From Prescottella equi (GTDB taxonomy: Bacteria > Actinomycetota > Actinomycetes > Mycobacteriales > Mycobacteriaceae), in NCBI RefSeq assembly GCF_002094305.1, contig NZ_LWTX01000005.1, positions 186,001-250,000 on the forward strand: 64,000 bases of DNA. The letters run 5' to 3'. The translations under genes were made by a program, and so were the position numbers. Below, piece after piece: positions 46,090 through 54,550 of this stretch. Each line of letters opens with the position of its first letter. Within the stretch, counting starts at the first letter, position 1. Under the pieces are notes generated by a model, which did no database searches, was not told the origin of the DNA, and saw only the letters and a program-made list of their open reading frames with translations.

Positions 46090-46986
46090 CTAGTTCATGT
46101 TCAGCGAGCTCGATGGGGGCGATGCCGGTTCGGGCACGCGGCCGCCCTCACGCATCCCGTCGGACGCCTCGAGGACCGCGCCCTTCAGCACGCTCTCCAC
46201 GCTCACGTCTTCACCTTTGACGAGGTCGCCCGCGGCCGCGCCGACGCCGCCGGTGGTGAGGTCCACGGCGACTCCGGTCGCGACGCGGCGGCCGGCGTTC
46301 TCGACGCCGTCGAGCACCATCCCGCCGGCGCCCTCCCGGCCGAGGAGGCCGGTGACCACACCCTCGGCCGCGGCGCCGAGGGCTTCCTTGCCGAGCGCCC
46401 CGAAATCGAGTCCGTCCCGCTGCCCCTGCGCGAGTTGGTACACCTGGATGCCGCCGGCGATCGCCACCTCCCGGACGACGCTCACCGCGACCTCCTGAGC
46501 TACCCGGCGCAGCAGTTCCGTGATGATGGTGCGGATCGTGAGCTGCGTGGCGACCTGGGCTGCCGGGATCGCGGCGGTGCTGGCACCGAACGTGGCGACG
46601 GCCGACGCGGTGAGCGCCGCGATCTGCGCGGCGAGCGCCACGAGTGCGGCGATGATGGTGAGCTTGGCCTCCTCGACGTCGGCCGCCGTGGACTCACACG
46701 CATCGGCGAGTTCCCGGCACAGCCCGACGAGTTGTTTGATCGCGCCGTCGCTCCCACCGACCGTCGCCCAGTGCGAGGTCATCGCCTGGTTCACCGCTCC
46801 GGCCACACCCGCGAGCGCCGCCTGCATCGCGTCGTCGCCACCGGCACCGATCCGCTCGACGTCGGTCGCGACGGATTCCCACGCGTCCGACAGCCGGCGC
46901 AGCGATGTCTCGTCCGCCTCGGGCCAGTCCTGTCCCGAGGCCAGCGACGCGACGGCCCGTAGCGATCCGGGGATCTCGATGCCCAT
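46090..46986 (-). CDS. T7SS effector-like protein with CpnT/WXG100-type N-domain and no toxin
   Basis: A 298-aa protein resembling the N-terminal channel/WXG100-like domain of CpnT-type polymorphic toxins: opening MGIEIPGSLRAVASLASGQDWPEADE, a helical WXG100-like region (about 25-120), long hydrophobic/Ala-rich helices (about 108-215), and a Gly-Ala-rich tail (about 220-290). Toxins of this type continue into a nuclease, NADase or other C-terminal domain; here the protein stops after PEPASPP. ATG overlaps the WXG100 gene stop (TGATG). It is presumably exported by an ESX system encoded elsewhere, with the upstream YbaB/EspG genes as partners. Confidence 0.75.
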   Translation of the reverse strand: MGIEIPGSLRAVASLASGQDWPEADETSLRRLSDAWESVATDVERIGAGGDDAMQAALAGVAGAVNQAMTSHWATVGGSDGAIKQLVGLCRELADACESTAADVEEAKLTIIAALVALAAQIAALTASAVATFGASTAAIPAAQVATQLTIRTIITELLRRVAQEVAVSVVREVAIAGGIQVYQLAQGQRDGLDFGALGKEALGAAAEGVVTGLLGREGAGGMVLDGVENAGRRVATGVAVDLTTGGVGAAAGDLVKGEDVSVESVLKGAVLEASDGMREGGRVPEPASPPSSSLNMN

Positions 46987-47300
46987 CAGCGGCCCCCGCC
47001 CAGTGTGCGGGAGAAGCCGGTGTCGGTGTTCTCGAACGCCGCGGCCGTGTCCCGCAACCCGCCCGCGATGCCGGTCAGCACGTCGGAGAGGTTGCGCAGC
47101 GCGGCGAGGGCGCCCTCCGCGCCGGGCACGTAGTCGGCCGCGAAGGCGGCACCGGTCGCGTCGGAGCCCCAGCTCGCTCCCTCCGCGTCGAGCGCGAGGT
47201 CGAGCTGCCGCCGCACGTCCACCAGGTTGTCGGAGACCCGGTCGAAACGTGGTGCGGCCGATCGCACCCGGTCCACCTCGATCCACATGCCGTCAGTCAC
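46986..47300 (-). CDS. WXG100-like type VII secretion protein
   Basis: A 104-aa helical hairpin-type protein: helix 1 about 8-38, turn motif SWGSDATGAAFAADYVPG at about 44-60 (WxG), helix 2 about 60-95. It fits ESAT-6/WXG100 proteins with a short Gly-rich tail. GTG with GGGAGG six bases upstream is chosen; it overlaps the YbaB-type gene by 8 bp. Probably pairs with the WXG100-like part of the following effector-like protein for export. Confidence 0.82.
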   Translation of the reverse strand: MTDGMWIEVDRVRSAAPRFDRVSDNLVDVRRQLDLALDAEGASWGSDATGAAFAADYVPGAEGALAALRNLSDVLTGIAGGLRDTAAAFENTDTGFSRTLGGGR

Positions 47301-47820
47301 GGTGCGCCTCCCGCAGGATCGGCGCCCGCCAGTCGTGGCGGTCGTCGGCGTCAGCGGCGTCCTGCGGCGTGGCGGCCGCGAACCCGGTCGCGACCGTGGG
47401 CACGAGGTTCCGAATACTCGGTGCCCCGGGGACCAGGTCGGTGAGGTCCGGGAACTCCGCGGCCATCGCCGCCACCGGAGTCATCAGTTCGGTTGCGCGA
47501 GTTCGTACCTCGTGCGACGCCGCTTGCGCTGCCGCACTGAACGAATCCGCGAGACGTTCCGGTGTGGATCGCGAGAAGGCCGCCGGATCGAGCCTCGTCG
47601 ACACCACGGTGCCGGACGCGTCCACGGTCACCCGGACCAGCCCGTCCGCCGACGCGCCCTCCGCCTTCAGGTTCGCGGCGGCCCCCTGCGCCGCCGCGAG
47701 TGCCGCGGTCTGCTCGTGCAACCGCTCGAGCATCGTGTCCACCCGATCACGTAGGACGGTGTTGCCCTCCCGCAGCCGCTGCCGCGACTCCTGCCGCTCG
47801 TCCCCTCCGTTGTGAATCAT
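47293..47820 (-). CDS. YbaB/EbfC-family protein of the T7SS locus
   Basis: A 175-aa protein with the YbaB/EbfC fold (coiled-coil helix DTMLERLHEQTAALAAAQG, then strands LVRVTVDASGTVVSTRLDP) and a C-terminal Pro/Asp-rich extension. This family accompanies EspG and WXG100 genes in actinobacterial type VII loci, where it may act as a DNA-binding or chaperone-like protein. GGGGGA precedes the ATG. Gene order EspG, YbaB, WXG100, effector is typical of such modules. Confidence 0.85.
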   Translation of the reverse strand: MIHNGGDERQESRQRLREGNTVLRDRVDTMLERLHEQTAALAAAQGAAANLKAEGASADGLVRVTVDASGTVVSTRLDPAAFSRSTPERLADSFSAAAQAASHEVRTRATELMTPVAAMAAEFPDLTDLVPGAPSIRNLVPTVATGFAAATPQDAADADDRHDWRAPILREAHRD

Positions 47821-47918
47821 CGATCCCCCTCCGTTCGATCCCCTGCGAACCCCTTCGCACCCCTCTGTCTCCTTGGACGCGGGTGGCGGCAGTTCGGTTC
47901 CCCTGCATCCGGAGTCGA

Positions 47919-48695
47919 TCAGCCCGCCGCGACCCGCACCGTGTCGAGCAGCGCCCGGACCTCGGCCGCGACGTCGGCCGGCCCCGCGGGCCGGACCACG
48001 ACATCGGCGTCGCCCCGGAGGACGTAGCGGCCGTCGCCGTCGAAGTCGAGCCAGTGCAGCGCGACGCCGTCGTCGGTGGGGCGGCTGTCGTAGGCGACGC
48101 CCGCGAACGCGGTGATCTCCCCGGTGCCGCTGCGGGGCCGACCCAGCAGGGCGCGTACCTCGTCGCGCAACGCGACTGATCCTGCGGACGTGAGCACCGA
48201 GCCCGGACCGGAGTGCAGGTCGGCTCGGCCGAACCGGACGGGCGACCGCGACCCGGCGGGGATGCGCGGCAGTGCCGATGCGATGGCGTCGGGGATCCGC
48301 GTCGGCGCGACACCTCGGAGCAGCACGTCGCCGCCCGTGTCGACGTCGGGGCCGGGCAACTGGATCGCGAGCGTGCCCGTGTCACCGCGGATCCCGGCGT
48401 GCAACCGCACCGGTGCGGTGTCGGGCCGGCCGGCGAAACCGAACACCTCGATCCGCTCCCTCGGCTCCGCGAGCGCCACCAGGTGCCGGTGGAGGGCCTC
48501 GGTCAGCCGGGGCAGCAACGCCGCCGACGCGTCCCGACGCTGCCGGTCCAGGTCGTCCTGGGTCTCGGCGACCGGGCGGTAGCGCAGCGGATACGGCAGC
48601 CGGTCGAGCCCGAGTTGCCGCCACAGGACCTGGAACTCGAGCCCGGTGAACCGCCACTCGCTGCCGGACGCCGGTCGATTCGAATACTCAGCCAC
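47919..48695 (-). CDS. EspG-family T7SS chaperone
   Basis: A 258-aa ESX secretion-associated protein EspG type: WRFTGLEFQVLWRQLGLDRLPYPL opening, a central strand region and the typical C-terminal beta sheet with repeated RFGRADLHSGPG-like turns. EspG binds WXG100/PE-PPE heterodimers in the cytosol and hands them to the secretion machine. The gene starts the operon; GTG start. No EccA-E or mycosin genes are in the window, so the secretion apparatus must be elsewhere. Confidence 0.85.
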   Translation of the reverse strand: MAEYSNRPASGSEWRFTGLEFQVLWRQLGLDRLPYPLRYRPVAETQDDLDRQRRDASAALLPRLTEALHRHLVALAEPRERIEVFGFAGRPDTAPVRLHAGIRGDTGTLAIQLPGPDVDTGGDVLLRGVAPTRIPDAIASALPRIPAGSRSPVRFGRADLHSGPGSVLTSAGSVALRDEVRALLGRPRSGTGEITAFAGVAYDSRPTDDGVALHWLDFDGDGRYVLRGDADVVVRPAGPADVAAEVRALLDTVRVAAG

Positions 48696-48735
48696 GAAGG
48701 GGTAGACGCAGCCCGACGTCGTTCGGTTCCCTCGG

Positions 48736-49302
48736 TCACCGATGTCGGGACAGTTCCCGATCCACCCAGTCCTCGACCTCCGCTCGTGACTGCAGACGGA
48801 CGATCACCAGATCCTCCCACCGCTCGCGCACCTCGGCGATCTTCCGCGCCCCGTCGGCATGGGTCCGCCACGCCCAGCGGATGATGTGGTCGCGCTCTGT
48901 GAAGACGGTCCACAGCGGTGGCTCGACGTTTCCGTTCCAGAGCACCTCGCGGCGCATCCGCCGGCGCAGTGTGCGGACGGTGACCTGTCGCATCACCGTC
49001 GAACGCGGAAGGTCGAGCCACACGAGCAGGTCGGCCCTCTCCGCCAACAGCGGACGCGCCGCGCCGTACTGCCATTCGGTGGCCCACCGGTTCCCTGACG
49101 TGAACGCTTCGACGTCGGCGAGGAACTCGGGGCGCGGTGTCCAGCCCGGCCCGTGGTGCAGGGCGTCCATCTCGGTGAACGGAAGATCCAGCGCTGCCCC
49201 GATCCGGGCAGCGAGGGTCGTCTTGCCCGAACCCGACGTCCCTGCGACCAGCACTCGGTGGGGTCGGCACGGGAGAGGAGAAGTGGCGTCGAGAAGTGGC
49301 AC
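48736..49302 (-). CDS. P-loop adenylate-kinase-like ATPase
   Basis: A 188-aa P-loop protein: Walker A VLVAGTSGSGKTTLAARI at residues 17-34, DALHHGPGW, LLVWLDLP (Walker B-like) and a basic lid region TLRRRMRREVLW. It matches the topology-modulation/adenylate-kinase-related family, which phosphorylates nucleotides or acts on unknown substrates. GTG start; the leader forms a GAAGTG/CACTTC palindrome around it. Not obviously linked to its neighbours. Confidence 0.85.
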   Translation of the reverse strand: MPLLDATSPLPCRPHRVLVAGTSGSGKTTLAARIGAALDLPFTEMDALHHGPGWTPRPEFLADVEAFTSGNRWATEWQYGAARPLLAERADLLVWLDLPRSTVMRQVTVRTLRRRMRREVLWNGNVEPPLWTVFTERDHIIRWAWRTHADGARKIAEVRERWEDLVIVRLQSRAEVEDWVDRELSRHR

Positions 49303-49329
49303 TTCGACGAGGTTAGGCGTCTCCGGCGC

Positions 49330-49391
49330 GAGCGCCCACTCCTTTTCGTCTCCGGCGGATAGCCGCAGATTCGGGCCAGGAGTGGGCGCTC
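49330..49391. terminator. inverted repeat between the secreted hydrolase and the kinase-like gene
   Basis: GAGCGCCCACTCCT (49330-49343) and its perfect complement at 49378-49391, separated by 34 bases that contain a GCGG/CCGC stem. It lies 5 bp after the hydrolase stop, so it probably ends that minus-strand transcript. Confidence 0.65.
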
Positions 49392-49395
49392 CGGC

Positions 49396-50208
49396 TCACA
49401 CGGCCGCGGCGGCGCGCTCGATCACGTCCGCTACCTGCGCGGGCTGCGACACCAGGACCGCATGCGAGGCTCCCGGGATCTCGGTGATCTGCGCGCCTGC
49501 CCGTTCGGCCATGAAACGTTCGGACGCCGGCGGGATGACACGGTCCTGGTCGGGGATGACGGCCCAGGTCGGCAGGTTTCGCCAGGACGGGTCCTGTGTC
49601 GGTTCGAGGTTCGCCGCCAACGCGATGGATCGCTGATGCGCGAGCATGTCGGCGGCCGTGGAATCGGAGACGTCCTGACAGAACGCCTCGTGAAAGCTGT
49701 CCGCAGCGATGTAGCCGTCGAGGTTCTTACCGATCGGGGTGGTCGGGTCGTCGACCACTCCGACCTGCAGCACCGGCGGCAGCAACTGGCTACCGGGGAA
49801 CGTGATCGGGTTGAGCGCCGCCTGCGCGGGCTCACCCTGGTCGGGGGCGAAGGCGGCAACGTAGACCATGCCGACCACGTTGGGGGCGTGGGTGTTGGTG
49901 ATGACGACACCGCCGTACGAGTGCCCGACCAGCAGCACCGGACCCGGGATGTCGGCGAGGGCCTTCTCGATCGCGGCCGAGTCGTAGCCGGGCCCGCGCA
50001 GCGGGTTCGACGGCACCACGACGTCGTGACCCCGGGCCCGCAGTTCCGCGGCAACGGGGTCCCAACTGGTGGTGTCGGCGAACGCACCGTGCACCAGCAC
50101 GAGCGTCGGCATCGATTGCGCGGCGGCGGGCGACACCCCCACCGACAGCACCGCTGCGAGCGCGAGTACGCACATCGCCGTCAAGGTCCGAATCCTGCGC
50201 ATTCTCAT
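49396..50208 (-). CDS. secreted alpha/beta hydrolase
   Basis: A 270-aa hydrolase with a Sec signal peptide (RTLTAMCVLALAAVLSVGVS...AAA, cleavage near residue 30). Triad elements: oxyanion LVLVHGAFADTTSWD, nucleophile elbow GHSYGGVVI near 98, late Asp in VIPDQDRVIPP, His in IPGASHAVLVSQP. AGGAGA six bases before the ATG. Extracellular or cell-wall esterase of unknown substrate. Divergent from nothing; it follows the L,D-transpeptidase gene by about 100 bp on the same strand. Confidence 0.9.
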   Translation of the reverse strand: MRMRRIRTLTAMCVLALAAVLSVGVSPAAAQSMPTLVLVHGAFADTTSWDPVAAELRARGHDVVVPSNPLRGPGYDSAAIEKALADIPGPVLLVGHSYGGVVITNTHAPNVVGMVYVAAFAPDQGEPAQAALNPITFPGSQLLPPVLQVGVVDDPTTPIGKNLDGYIAADSFHEAFCQDVSDSTAADMLAHQRSIALAANLEPTQDPSWRNLPTWAVIPDQDRVIPPASERFMAERAGAQITEIPGASHAVLVSQPAQVADVIERAAAAV

Positions 50209-50310
50209 GGCGGATCTCCTCGTGTGGGAAGTCTTCGGATACTCCCACGCAGGGTGGACGCGTCAGTTCCGTTCGGCGCAGCCGAGACTCAGCCGTGCCT
50301 CACCCGAGAC

Positions 50311-51498
50311 TCACACGAGCGCGGACATCGACGTCCACGTCGGCCAGTCGATCGCCCAGTCGTAGATGTCGCCGTCCGCGGCGGACAGGTCGATCCGGGT
50401 GCCGCTGACCTCTACCGGATCTCCGTACATGGCGGTCCCGAAGTATTCCTGGGCGTCCGACAGCGACAGGTTGATGCATCCGTTCGTCACGTTCGAGGCA
50501 CCCTGCACGCCGACGGTGAGGGGGTTGGCGTGGATGAACTCTCCGTTGTTGGAGATGCGGACGGCCCACCGCTCGCGGACGTTCTCGTAGTACGGCGGAT
50601 TCGACATCAGGAAGTCCTCGTGCATCTCGGACACGACGTGGATGCCGCTGCGGGTGACGTTGCGGTTCTCGTTGCCCTCGCCGTAGCTGACGGGGATGTC
50701 CATGACGGTGACGCCGTCGCGCACCACCTGCATGCGGTGGCTCGGCGCGACGGCCTTGACGATCTGGCTGCGGCCGATCGTGAAGTCCAGCGACACGTCG
50801 CCGGCCCCGTAGGCGCCGTCGCCGAAGTCGAGTCCGTAGAGCTGGGCGTCGACGTGGACCGCGGTCCCGGGCGCCCAGTAGTTCTGCGGTCGCCAGTGCA
50901 CCCGGGCGCCGTTGTCGTCGGGCAGCCACGCCCAGGAACCGATCGTGGGCGGGACCGTGGTGATGTGCAGGGCCTTCTCGACGGCCGCCTTGTCGGCGAT
51001 CGGGCCGTCGAACTGCAGGATGATCGGCGCTCCCACGCCGACGACCTGTCCGTCACCGATGTTGGTGCGCACCGAGATCTGGGTGTCCGGGTCGATCGTG
51101 GTGAAGCTGCCGGTGACGGGCACCGTCTTGCCGTCGGTGCCGAGCGCGGTGCCGGACCACGTGTACTTCGCGTCGTAGCCGAGCGGTTCGGTGACCGTGT
51201 ACGACGTCCGGTCGGGGCTGAGCAGGCCCTGGACCACCTTGCCGGACGCGTTCGTCAGCGCGACGTCCTGCAAGGTCCCCTGCGTGACGCTCACCGAGAT
51301 CGGCTGCGCCGGGTTCACGCCCTGCGCGTCGGGCGCCGGATTCTCGACCACCTGCGCGACGGGGCCGGCGGGCACCGGGGTGCCGTCGGCGGCGTCCCCG
51401 GTGGGGATGGTGCAACCGGCGAGGAGGGTCAGCCCGAGCAGCGCGGCCACCACCATCAGTAGCCGCGTCCGATTTACCCGAATCCCCTGTTCACGCAC
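50311..51498 (-). CDS. L,D-transpeptidase lipoprotein (LprQ/Rv0483-like)
   Basis: A 395-aa lipoprotein forming 3-3 crosslinks in peptidoglycan outside the membrane. The signal peptide ends with lipobox LTLLAGC. Ig-like domains span about 45-250 and the YkuD catalytic domain about 255-385. The catalytic segment is FIHANPLTVGVQG followed by NVTNGCINLS, where the Cys is the nucleophile; the usual His of (S/T)HGC is Asn here. GTG (VREQG) is chosen because TACCGT lies seven bases upstream. Conserved beside murB in mycobacteria. Confidence 0.92.
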   Translation of the reverse strand: MREQGIRVNRTRLLMVVAALLGLTLLAGCTIPTGDAADGTPVPAGPVAQVVENPAPDAQGVNPAQPISVSVTQGTLQDVALTNASGKVVQGLLSPDRTSYTVTEPLGYDAKYTWSGTALGTDGKTVPVTGSFTTIDPDTQISVRTNIGDGQVVGVGAPIILQFDGPIADKAAVEKALHITTVPPTIGSWAWLPDDNGARVHWRPQNYWAPGTAVHVDAQLYGLDFGDGAYGAGDVSLDFTIGRSQIVKAVAPSHRMQVVRDGVTVMDIPVSYGEGNENRNVTRSGIHVVSEMHEDFLMSNPPYYENVRERWAVRISNNGEFIHANPLTVGVQGASNVTNGCINLSLSDAQEYFGTAMYGDPVEVSGTRIDLSAADGDIYDWAIDWPTWTSMSALV

Positions 51499-51505
51499 GA
51501 AAACC

Positions 51506-51511
51506 ACGGTA
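51506..51511 (-). promoter_or_regulatory. -10 element of the L,D-transpeptidase gene
   Basis: TACCGT, seven bases, GTG start. Alternatively the adjacent GTG, with GGGAG upstream, is used. Confidence 0.45.
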
Positions 51512-51582
51512 CTCCCAGTGCGACAGTGGCTTTCGTCACACAGAGACGATCGGGCCACGATCCGGGCACGATCGGAACCGCG

Positions 51583-52686
51583 TCAGATGGTGCACCCGAC
51601 GGTCACGGGTTCCGGTTCGAGCCGGACGCCGAACTCGCGCTCGACGCCGTCCCGGACCGTGCGGGCCAGTTCCACCAGGTCACCGGTCCGCGCGTGCCCG
51701 CGGTTGGTCAGGGCCAGAGTGTGCTTGGTGGACAGGCGGACCCGCGCGTCCTCGCCGGGGTAGCCCTTGCCGAACCCGGCGCGTTCGATGAGCCAGCCGG
51801 CGGACAACTTGGTCACCTCGGCCCCGACCGGGCCGGGGAACTGCGGGATCCGCACGTCCGCACCGACCTTCGCCCGGATCGCGTCGAGCACTGTGGGCAG
51901 GCTCACGTCGGGAATCACCGGGTTCGTGAAGAACGACCCCGCGCTCCACGTGTCGTGGTCGGCGGCGTCGAGCACCATGCCCTTGCCGCGGCGCAGGCCG
52001 AGCACGACGTCGCGCACCTCGGCGGTGGGGCGGCGCTCGCCCTCCTGCGCGCCGAGCGCGGACGCGAGTTCGCGGTAGCCGAGGGGTGCGCTGGTGCCGT
52101 CGGGGCGGACCGTCATCTCCACGGCCAGGACGAGGGCGTCGTCACGGTGCTTGAGGACACTGGTGCGGTAGCCGAGCCCCAGCTCGGACGGCTCCACCCA
52201 GCGCACGTCGCCGGTGGTGCGGTCGAGCAGTTGCACTCGGCGCAGCAGCGCCCCGACCTCCACGCCGTAGGCGCCGACGTTCTGCACGGGCGTCGCACCG
52301 GCCGAGCCCGGGATGCCGGACAGGCATTCGAGCCCGCCCAGGCCGGCCGCGACGGTCTTGGCGACGACGTCGTCCCACACCGCACCGGCCTGCGCGAGCA
52401 CGGTGTCGTCACCGAGCTCGACGCCGGCATCGGCGACCCGGACGACGACGCCGTCGAAGCCGTCGTCGGAGATCACCAGGTTGGATCCGCCACCGAGGAT
52501 CAACGTGGGGACCCGGGCATCGTCGAGGACACGGACGACATCGACGAGGGCCCGGGTGGACGGGCAGTCGGCGAGGACGGCGGCGGGGCCGCCGAGGCGC
52601 AGGGTGGTCAGCGATGCCAGCGGCACCTGCTCGGACAACTGCGCACCGGCCTGCTCGAGATGTCCCCGGATGAGTGGATCCAACAC
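51583..52686 (-). CDS. murB: UDP-N-acetylenolpyruvoylglucosamine reductase
   Basis: Reduces UDP-GlcNAc-enolpyruvate to UDP-MurNAc with FAD and NADPH in peptidoglycan synthesis. The 367-aa protein has the FAD-binding LILGGGSNLVISDDGF near residue 60, GIPGSAGATPVQNVGAYG near 125, and the proton-donor Ser in SAGSFFTNPV near 250. The type I architecture is intact. GTG start. Divergent from the DUF2505 gene with only 23 bp between starts. Confidence 0.97.
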   Translation of the reverse strand: MLDPLIRGHLEQAGAQLSEQVPLASLTTLRLGGPAAVLADCPSTRALVDVVRVLDDARVPTLILGGGSNLVISDDGFDGVVVRVADAGVELGDDTVLAQAGAVWDDVVAKTVAAGLGGLECLSGIPGSAGATPVQNVGAYGVEVGALLRRVQLLDRTTGDVRWVEPSELGLGYRTSVLKHRDDALVLAVEMTVRPDGTSAPLGYRELASALGAQEGERRPTAEVRDVVLGLRRGKGMVLDAADHDTWSAGSFFTNPVIPDVSLPTVLDAIRAKVGADVRIPQFPGPVGAEVTKLSAGWLIERAGFGKGYPGEDARVRLSTKHTLALTNRGHARTGDLVELARTVRDGVEREFGVRLEPEPVTVGCTI

Positions 52687-52696
52687 GTGGAAACGG

Positions 52697-52702
52697 TAGC
52701 GT
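52697..52702 (+). promoter_or_regulatory. -10 element of the first DUF2505 gene
   Basis: TAGCGT, seven bases, then the ATG. Confidence 0.5.
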
Positions 52703-52709
52703 GCCCGAC

Positions 52710-53213
52710 ATGGCCCGACACATCGAGCATTCCGCGCAATACCCCCACCCCGTCGCGACGCTGCACGCCGCGCTCACCGACGAGGGCTACTGGCAGGCCC
52801 GGTTGCAGCAGGTCGGCGGGCCCGGGGCAGCGCTCGAGAGCGTGACCGTCGGGGACGGCGCGATCGAGATCGTCCTGCAGCAGGCAGTACCGGCCGAACA
52901 TCTGCCGTCGATGGTGACCTCGATCCGTCAGGGTGACCTGATCATCCGGCGTACCGAATCGTGGGGTCCGCTACAGGACGGCCGGGCGCACGGCACCTTC
53001 TCGGCCGAGGTCGAGGGGGCACCGGGACAGGTGCGCGGCACCGTCACGATCACCGCGGACGGCACCGGATCGCTGCTGGTCATGGCAGGTGAGGTCGAGG
53101 TGAGGATCCCGCTGATCGGCGGCAAGATCGAATCCGTCATCGCCGGCCAGGTGCTGGAACTGCTCGATGCCGAAGAGGACTTCACCCGCGACTGGGTGGC
53201 GCAGGCCGGGTAG
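52710..53213 (+). CDS. DUF2505 family protein (first of a tandem pair)
   Basis: A 167-aa protein of the DUF2505/START-like (SRPBCC-type) superfamily: MARHIEHSAQYPHPVATLHA start, LHAALTDEGYWQARL, later IPLIGGKIESVIAGQVLELLDAEEDFTRDW. The helix-grip fold binds hydrophobic ligands. A paralogue of about the same length follows 45 bp downstream. Only one copy is usual in mycobacteria (from memory Rv0481c). Function unknown. Confidence 0.85.
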   Translation: MARHIEHSAQYPHPVATLHAALTDEGYWQARLQQVGGPGAALESVTVGDGAIEIVLQQAVPAEHLPSMVTSIRQGDLIIRRTESWGPLQDGRAHGTFSAEVEGAPGQVRGTVTITADGTGSLLVMAGEVEVRIPLIGGKIESVIAGQVLELLDAEEDFTRDWVAQAG

Positions 53214-53245
53214 TCGCTTTCTCCGACCGACGGGCCGCCAGCCGG

Positions 53246-53251
53246 TAATCT
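53246..53251 (+). promoter_or_regulatory. -10 element of the second DUF2505 gene
   Basis: TAATCT, seven bases, then the ATG; suggests an independent leaderless transcript for the second paralogue. Confidence 0.55.
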
Positions 53252-53258
53252 GCCGGTC

Positions 53259-53759
53259 ATGGCCCGTCGCGTCGACTACTCCGCCAGATTCGAGCATCCC
53301 GTTGAAGTCGTGTACGCCGCTCTCGGCGACGCCGACTACTGGGAGGCGCGGATGGAAGAGATGCGCAAGTACAGCGAGAACCACGTCGAATCGCTCGACG
53401 TGACCGACGACGGGATCGATCTGGTGCTGCACCACGTGCTGCCGCGCAAGGATCTGCCGGACATCGCGCAGACGGTGCTCAAGAAGGACCTGATCATCAC
53501 GCGCAAGGAGAAGTACACGTCGTTCGGCGAGCCCGTGACCGGCACGTACGAGGCCTCGATTCCCGGCGGGCCGGGCAGCCTGACCGGGACGATGGAACTG
53601 TTCAGCACCGACACCGGGTGCACGCTGCGCACGACGTCCGAGGCCAAGGTGTTCATCCCGTTCGTCGGCGGCAAGCTCGAGCAGCTGATGCTGGTGAACC
53701 TGGTCGACCTGTTCCGCACCGAGGCCGAGGTCACCGCGTCCTGGCTCGCTCGGCAGTAG
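53259..53759 (+). CDS. DUF2505 family protein (second of a tandem pair)
   Basis: A 166-aa paralogue of the preceding gene: MARRVDYSARFEHPVEVVYAA, ALGDADYWEARMEEM, and the shared tail motif IPFVGGKLEQLMLVNLVDLFRTEAEVTASWL. Divergence between the copies is high, so the duplication is old. The central region is more charged (PRKDLPDIAQTVLKKDLIITRKEKY). Likely different ligands. Followed within 6 bp by a methyltransferase gene on the same strand. Confidence 0.85.
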   Translation: MARRVDYSARFEHPVEVVYAALGDADYWEARMEEMRKYSENHVESLDVTDDGIDLVLHHVLPRKDLPDIAQTVLKKDLIITRKEKYTSFGEPVTGTYEASIPGGPGSLTGTMELFSTDTGCTLRTTSEAKVFIPFVGGKLEQLMLVNLVDLFRTEAEVTASWLARQ

Positions 53760-53764
53760 CCGGC

Positions 53765-54544
53765 GTGCGCGAAGGGAAACCCGTCGGCGTCATCACCCGC
53801 GGCACCACAGGCATCAACCGGTTGCGTCGCAGCGACCGCTGGCTCGTCCACAGTCCGGTCGTCACGCGCACGCTGCGCGACGCCCCCGACCCGCTGGTCG
53901 TCGACCTCGGCTACGGCGCGATGCCGGTCACCACGCTGGAGATGGCTGCGCGGCTGCGGACCGTGCGTTCCGACGTCCGCGTCGTCGGGCTCGAAATCGA
54001 CCCCGCACGGGTGGTCGAGGGGCGCGACGGGGTCACCTTCGCGCGGGGCGGCTTCGAACTCGCCGGTCTGCGCCCGACGTTGATCCGGGCGTTCAACGTG
54101 CTGCGGCAGTACCCGGAGGACGCCGTCGACGACGCCTGGGGACGGCTGCGCAGCGGCCTCGCACCGGGCGGGCTGATCGTCGACGGCACGTGCGACGAAC
54201 TCGGGCGGCGCTGCGCGTGGGTACTCCTCGATCGGGACGGCCCCCGCTCACTGACCCTCGCGTGGGACCCGTTCGACGTCGATCGCCCCAGCGACATCGC
54301 CGAGCGGCTACCCAAGGCGCTCATCCACCGCAACGTCGCGGGCGAGCGGATCCACGACCTACTCGTCACCGCCGACCGGGCGTGGGCGACGGCCGCGGGC
54401 CTCGCGCCGTTCGGCCCCCGCATCCGGTGGCGGGAAACCCTGCATCTGCTGTCCGACCTCGGAGTGCCCGTCACACCGCAGCGACGACGGATCCGGGACT
54501 GCGTCGTCACCGTGCCGTGGAGCTACGTCCGCCCCGGCGGGTGA
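53765..54544 (+). CDS. class I SAM-dependent methyltransferase
   Basis: A 259-aa methyltransferase-like protein. Motif I reads DPLVVDLGYGAMPVTTLE near residue 45 (DLGYG instead of DxGxG), motif II LEIDPARV near 75, and GLIVDGTCDELGRRC after motif IV. GTG start, 6 bp after the DUF2505 gene, so probably co-transcribed. Substrate unknown; the absence of an RNA-binding domain argues against rRNA specificity. Confidence 0.8.
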   Translation: MREGKPVGVITRGTTGINRLRRSDRWLVHSPVVTRTLRDAPDPLVVDLGYGAMPVTTLEMAARLRTVRSDVRVVGLEIDPARVVEGRDGVTFARGGFELAGLRPTLIRAFNVLRQYPEDAVDDAWGRLRSGLAPGGLIVDGTCDELGRRCAWVLLDRDGPRSLTLAWDPFDVDRPSDIAERLPKALIHRNVAGERIHDLLVTADRAWATAAGLAPFGPRIRWRETLHLLSDLGVPVTPQRRRIRDCVVTVPWSYVRPGG

Positions 54545-54550
54545 GCGGTT

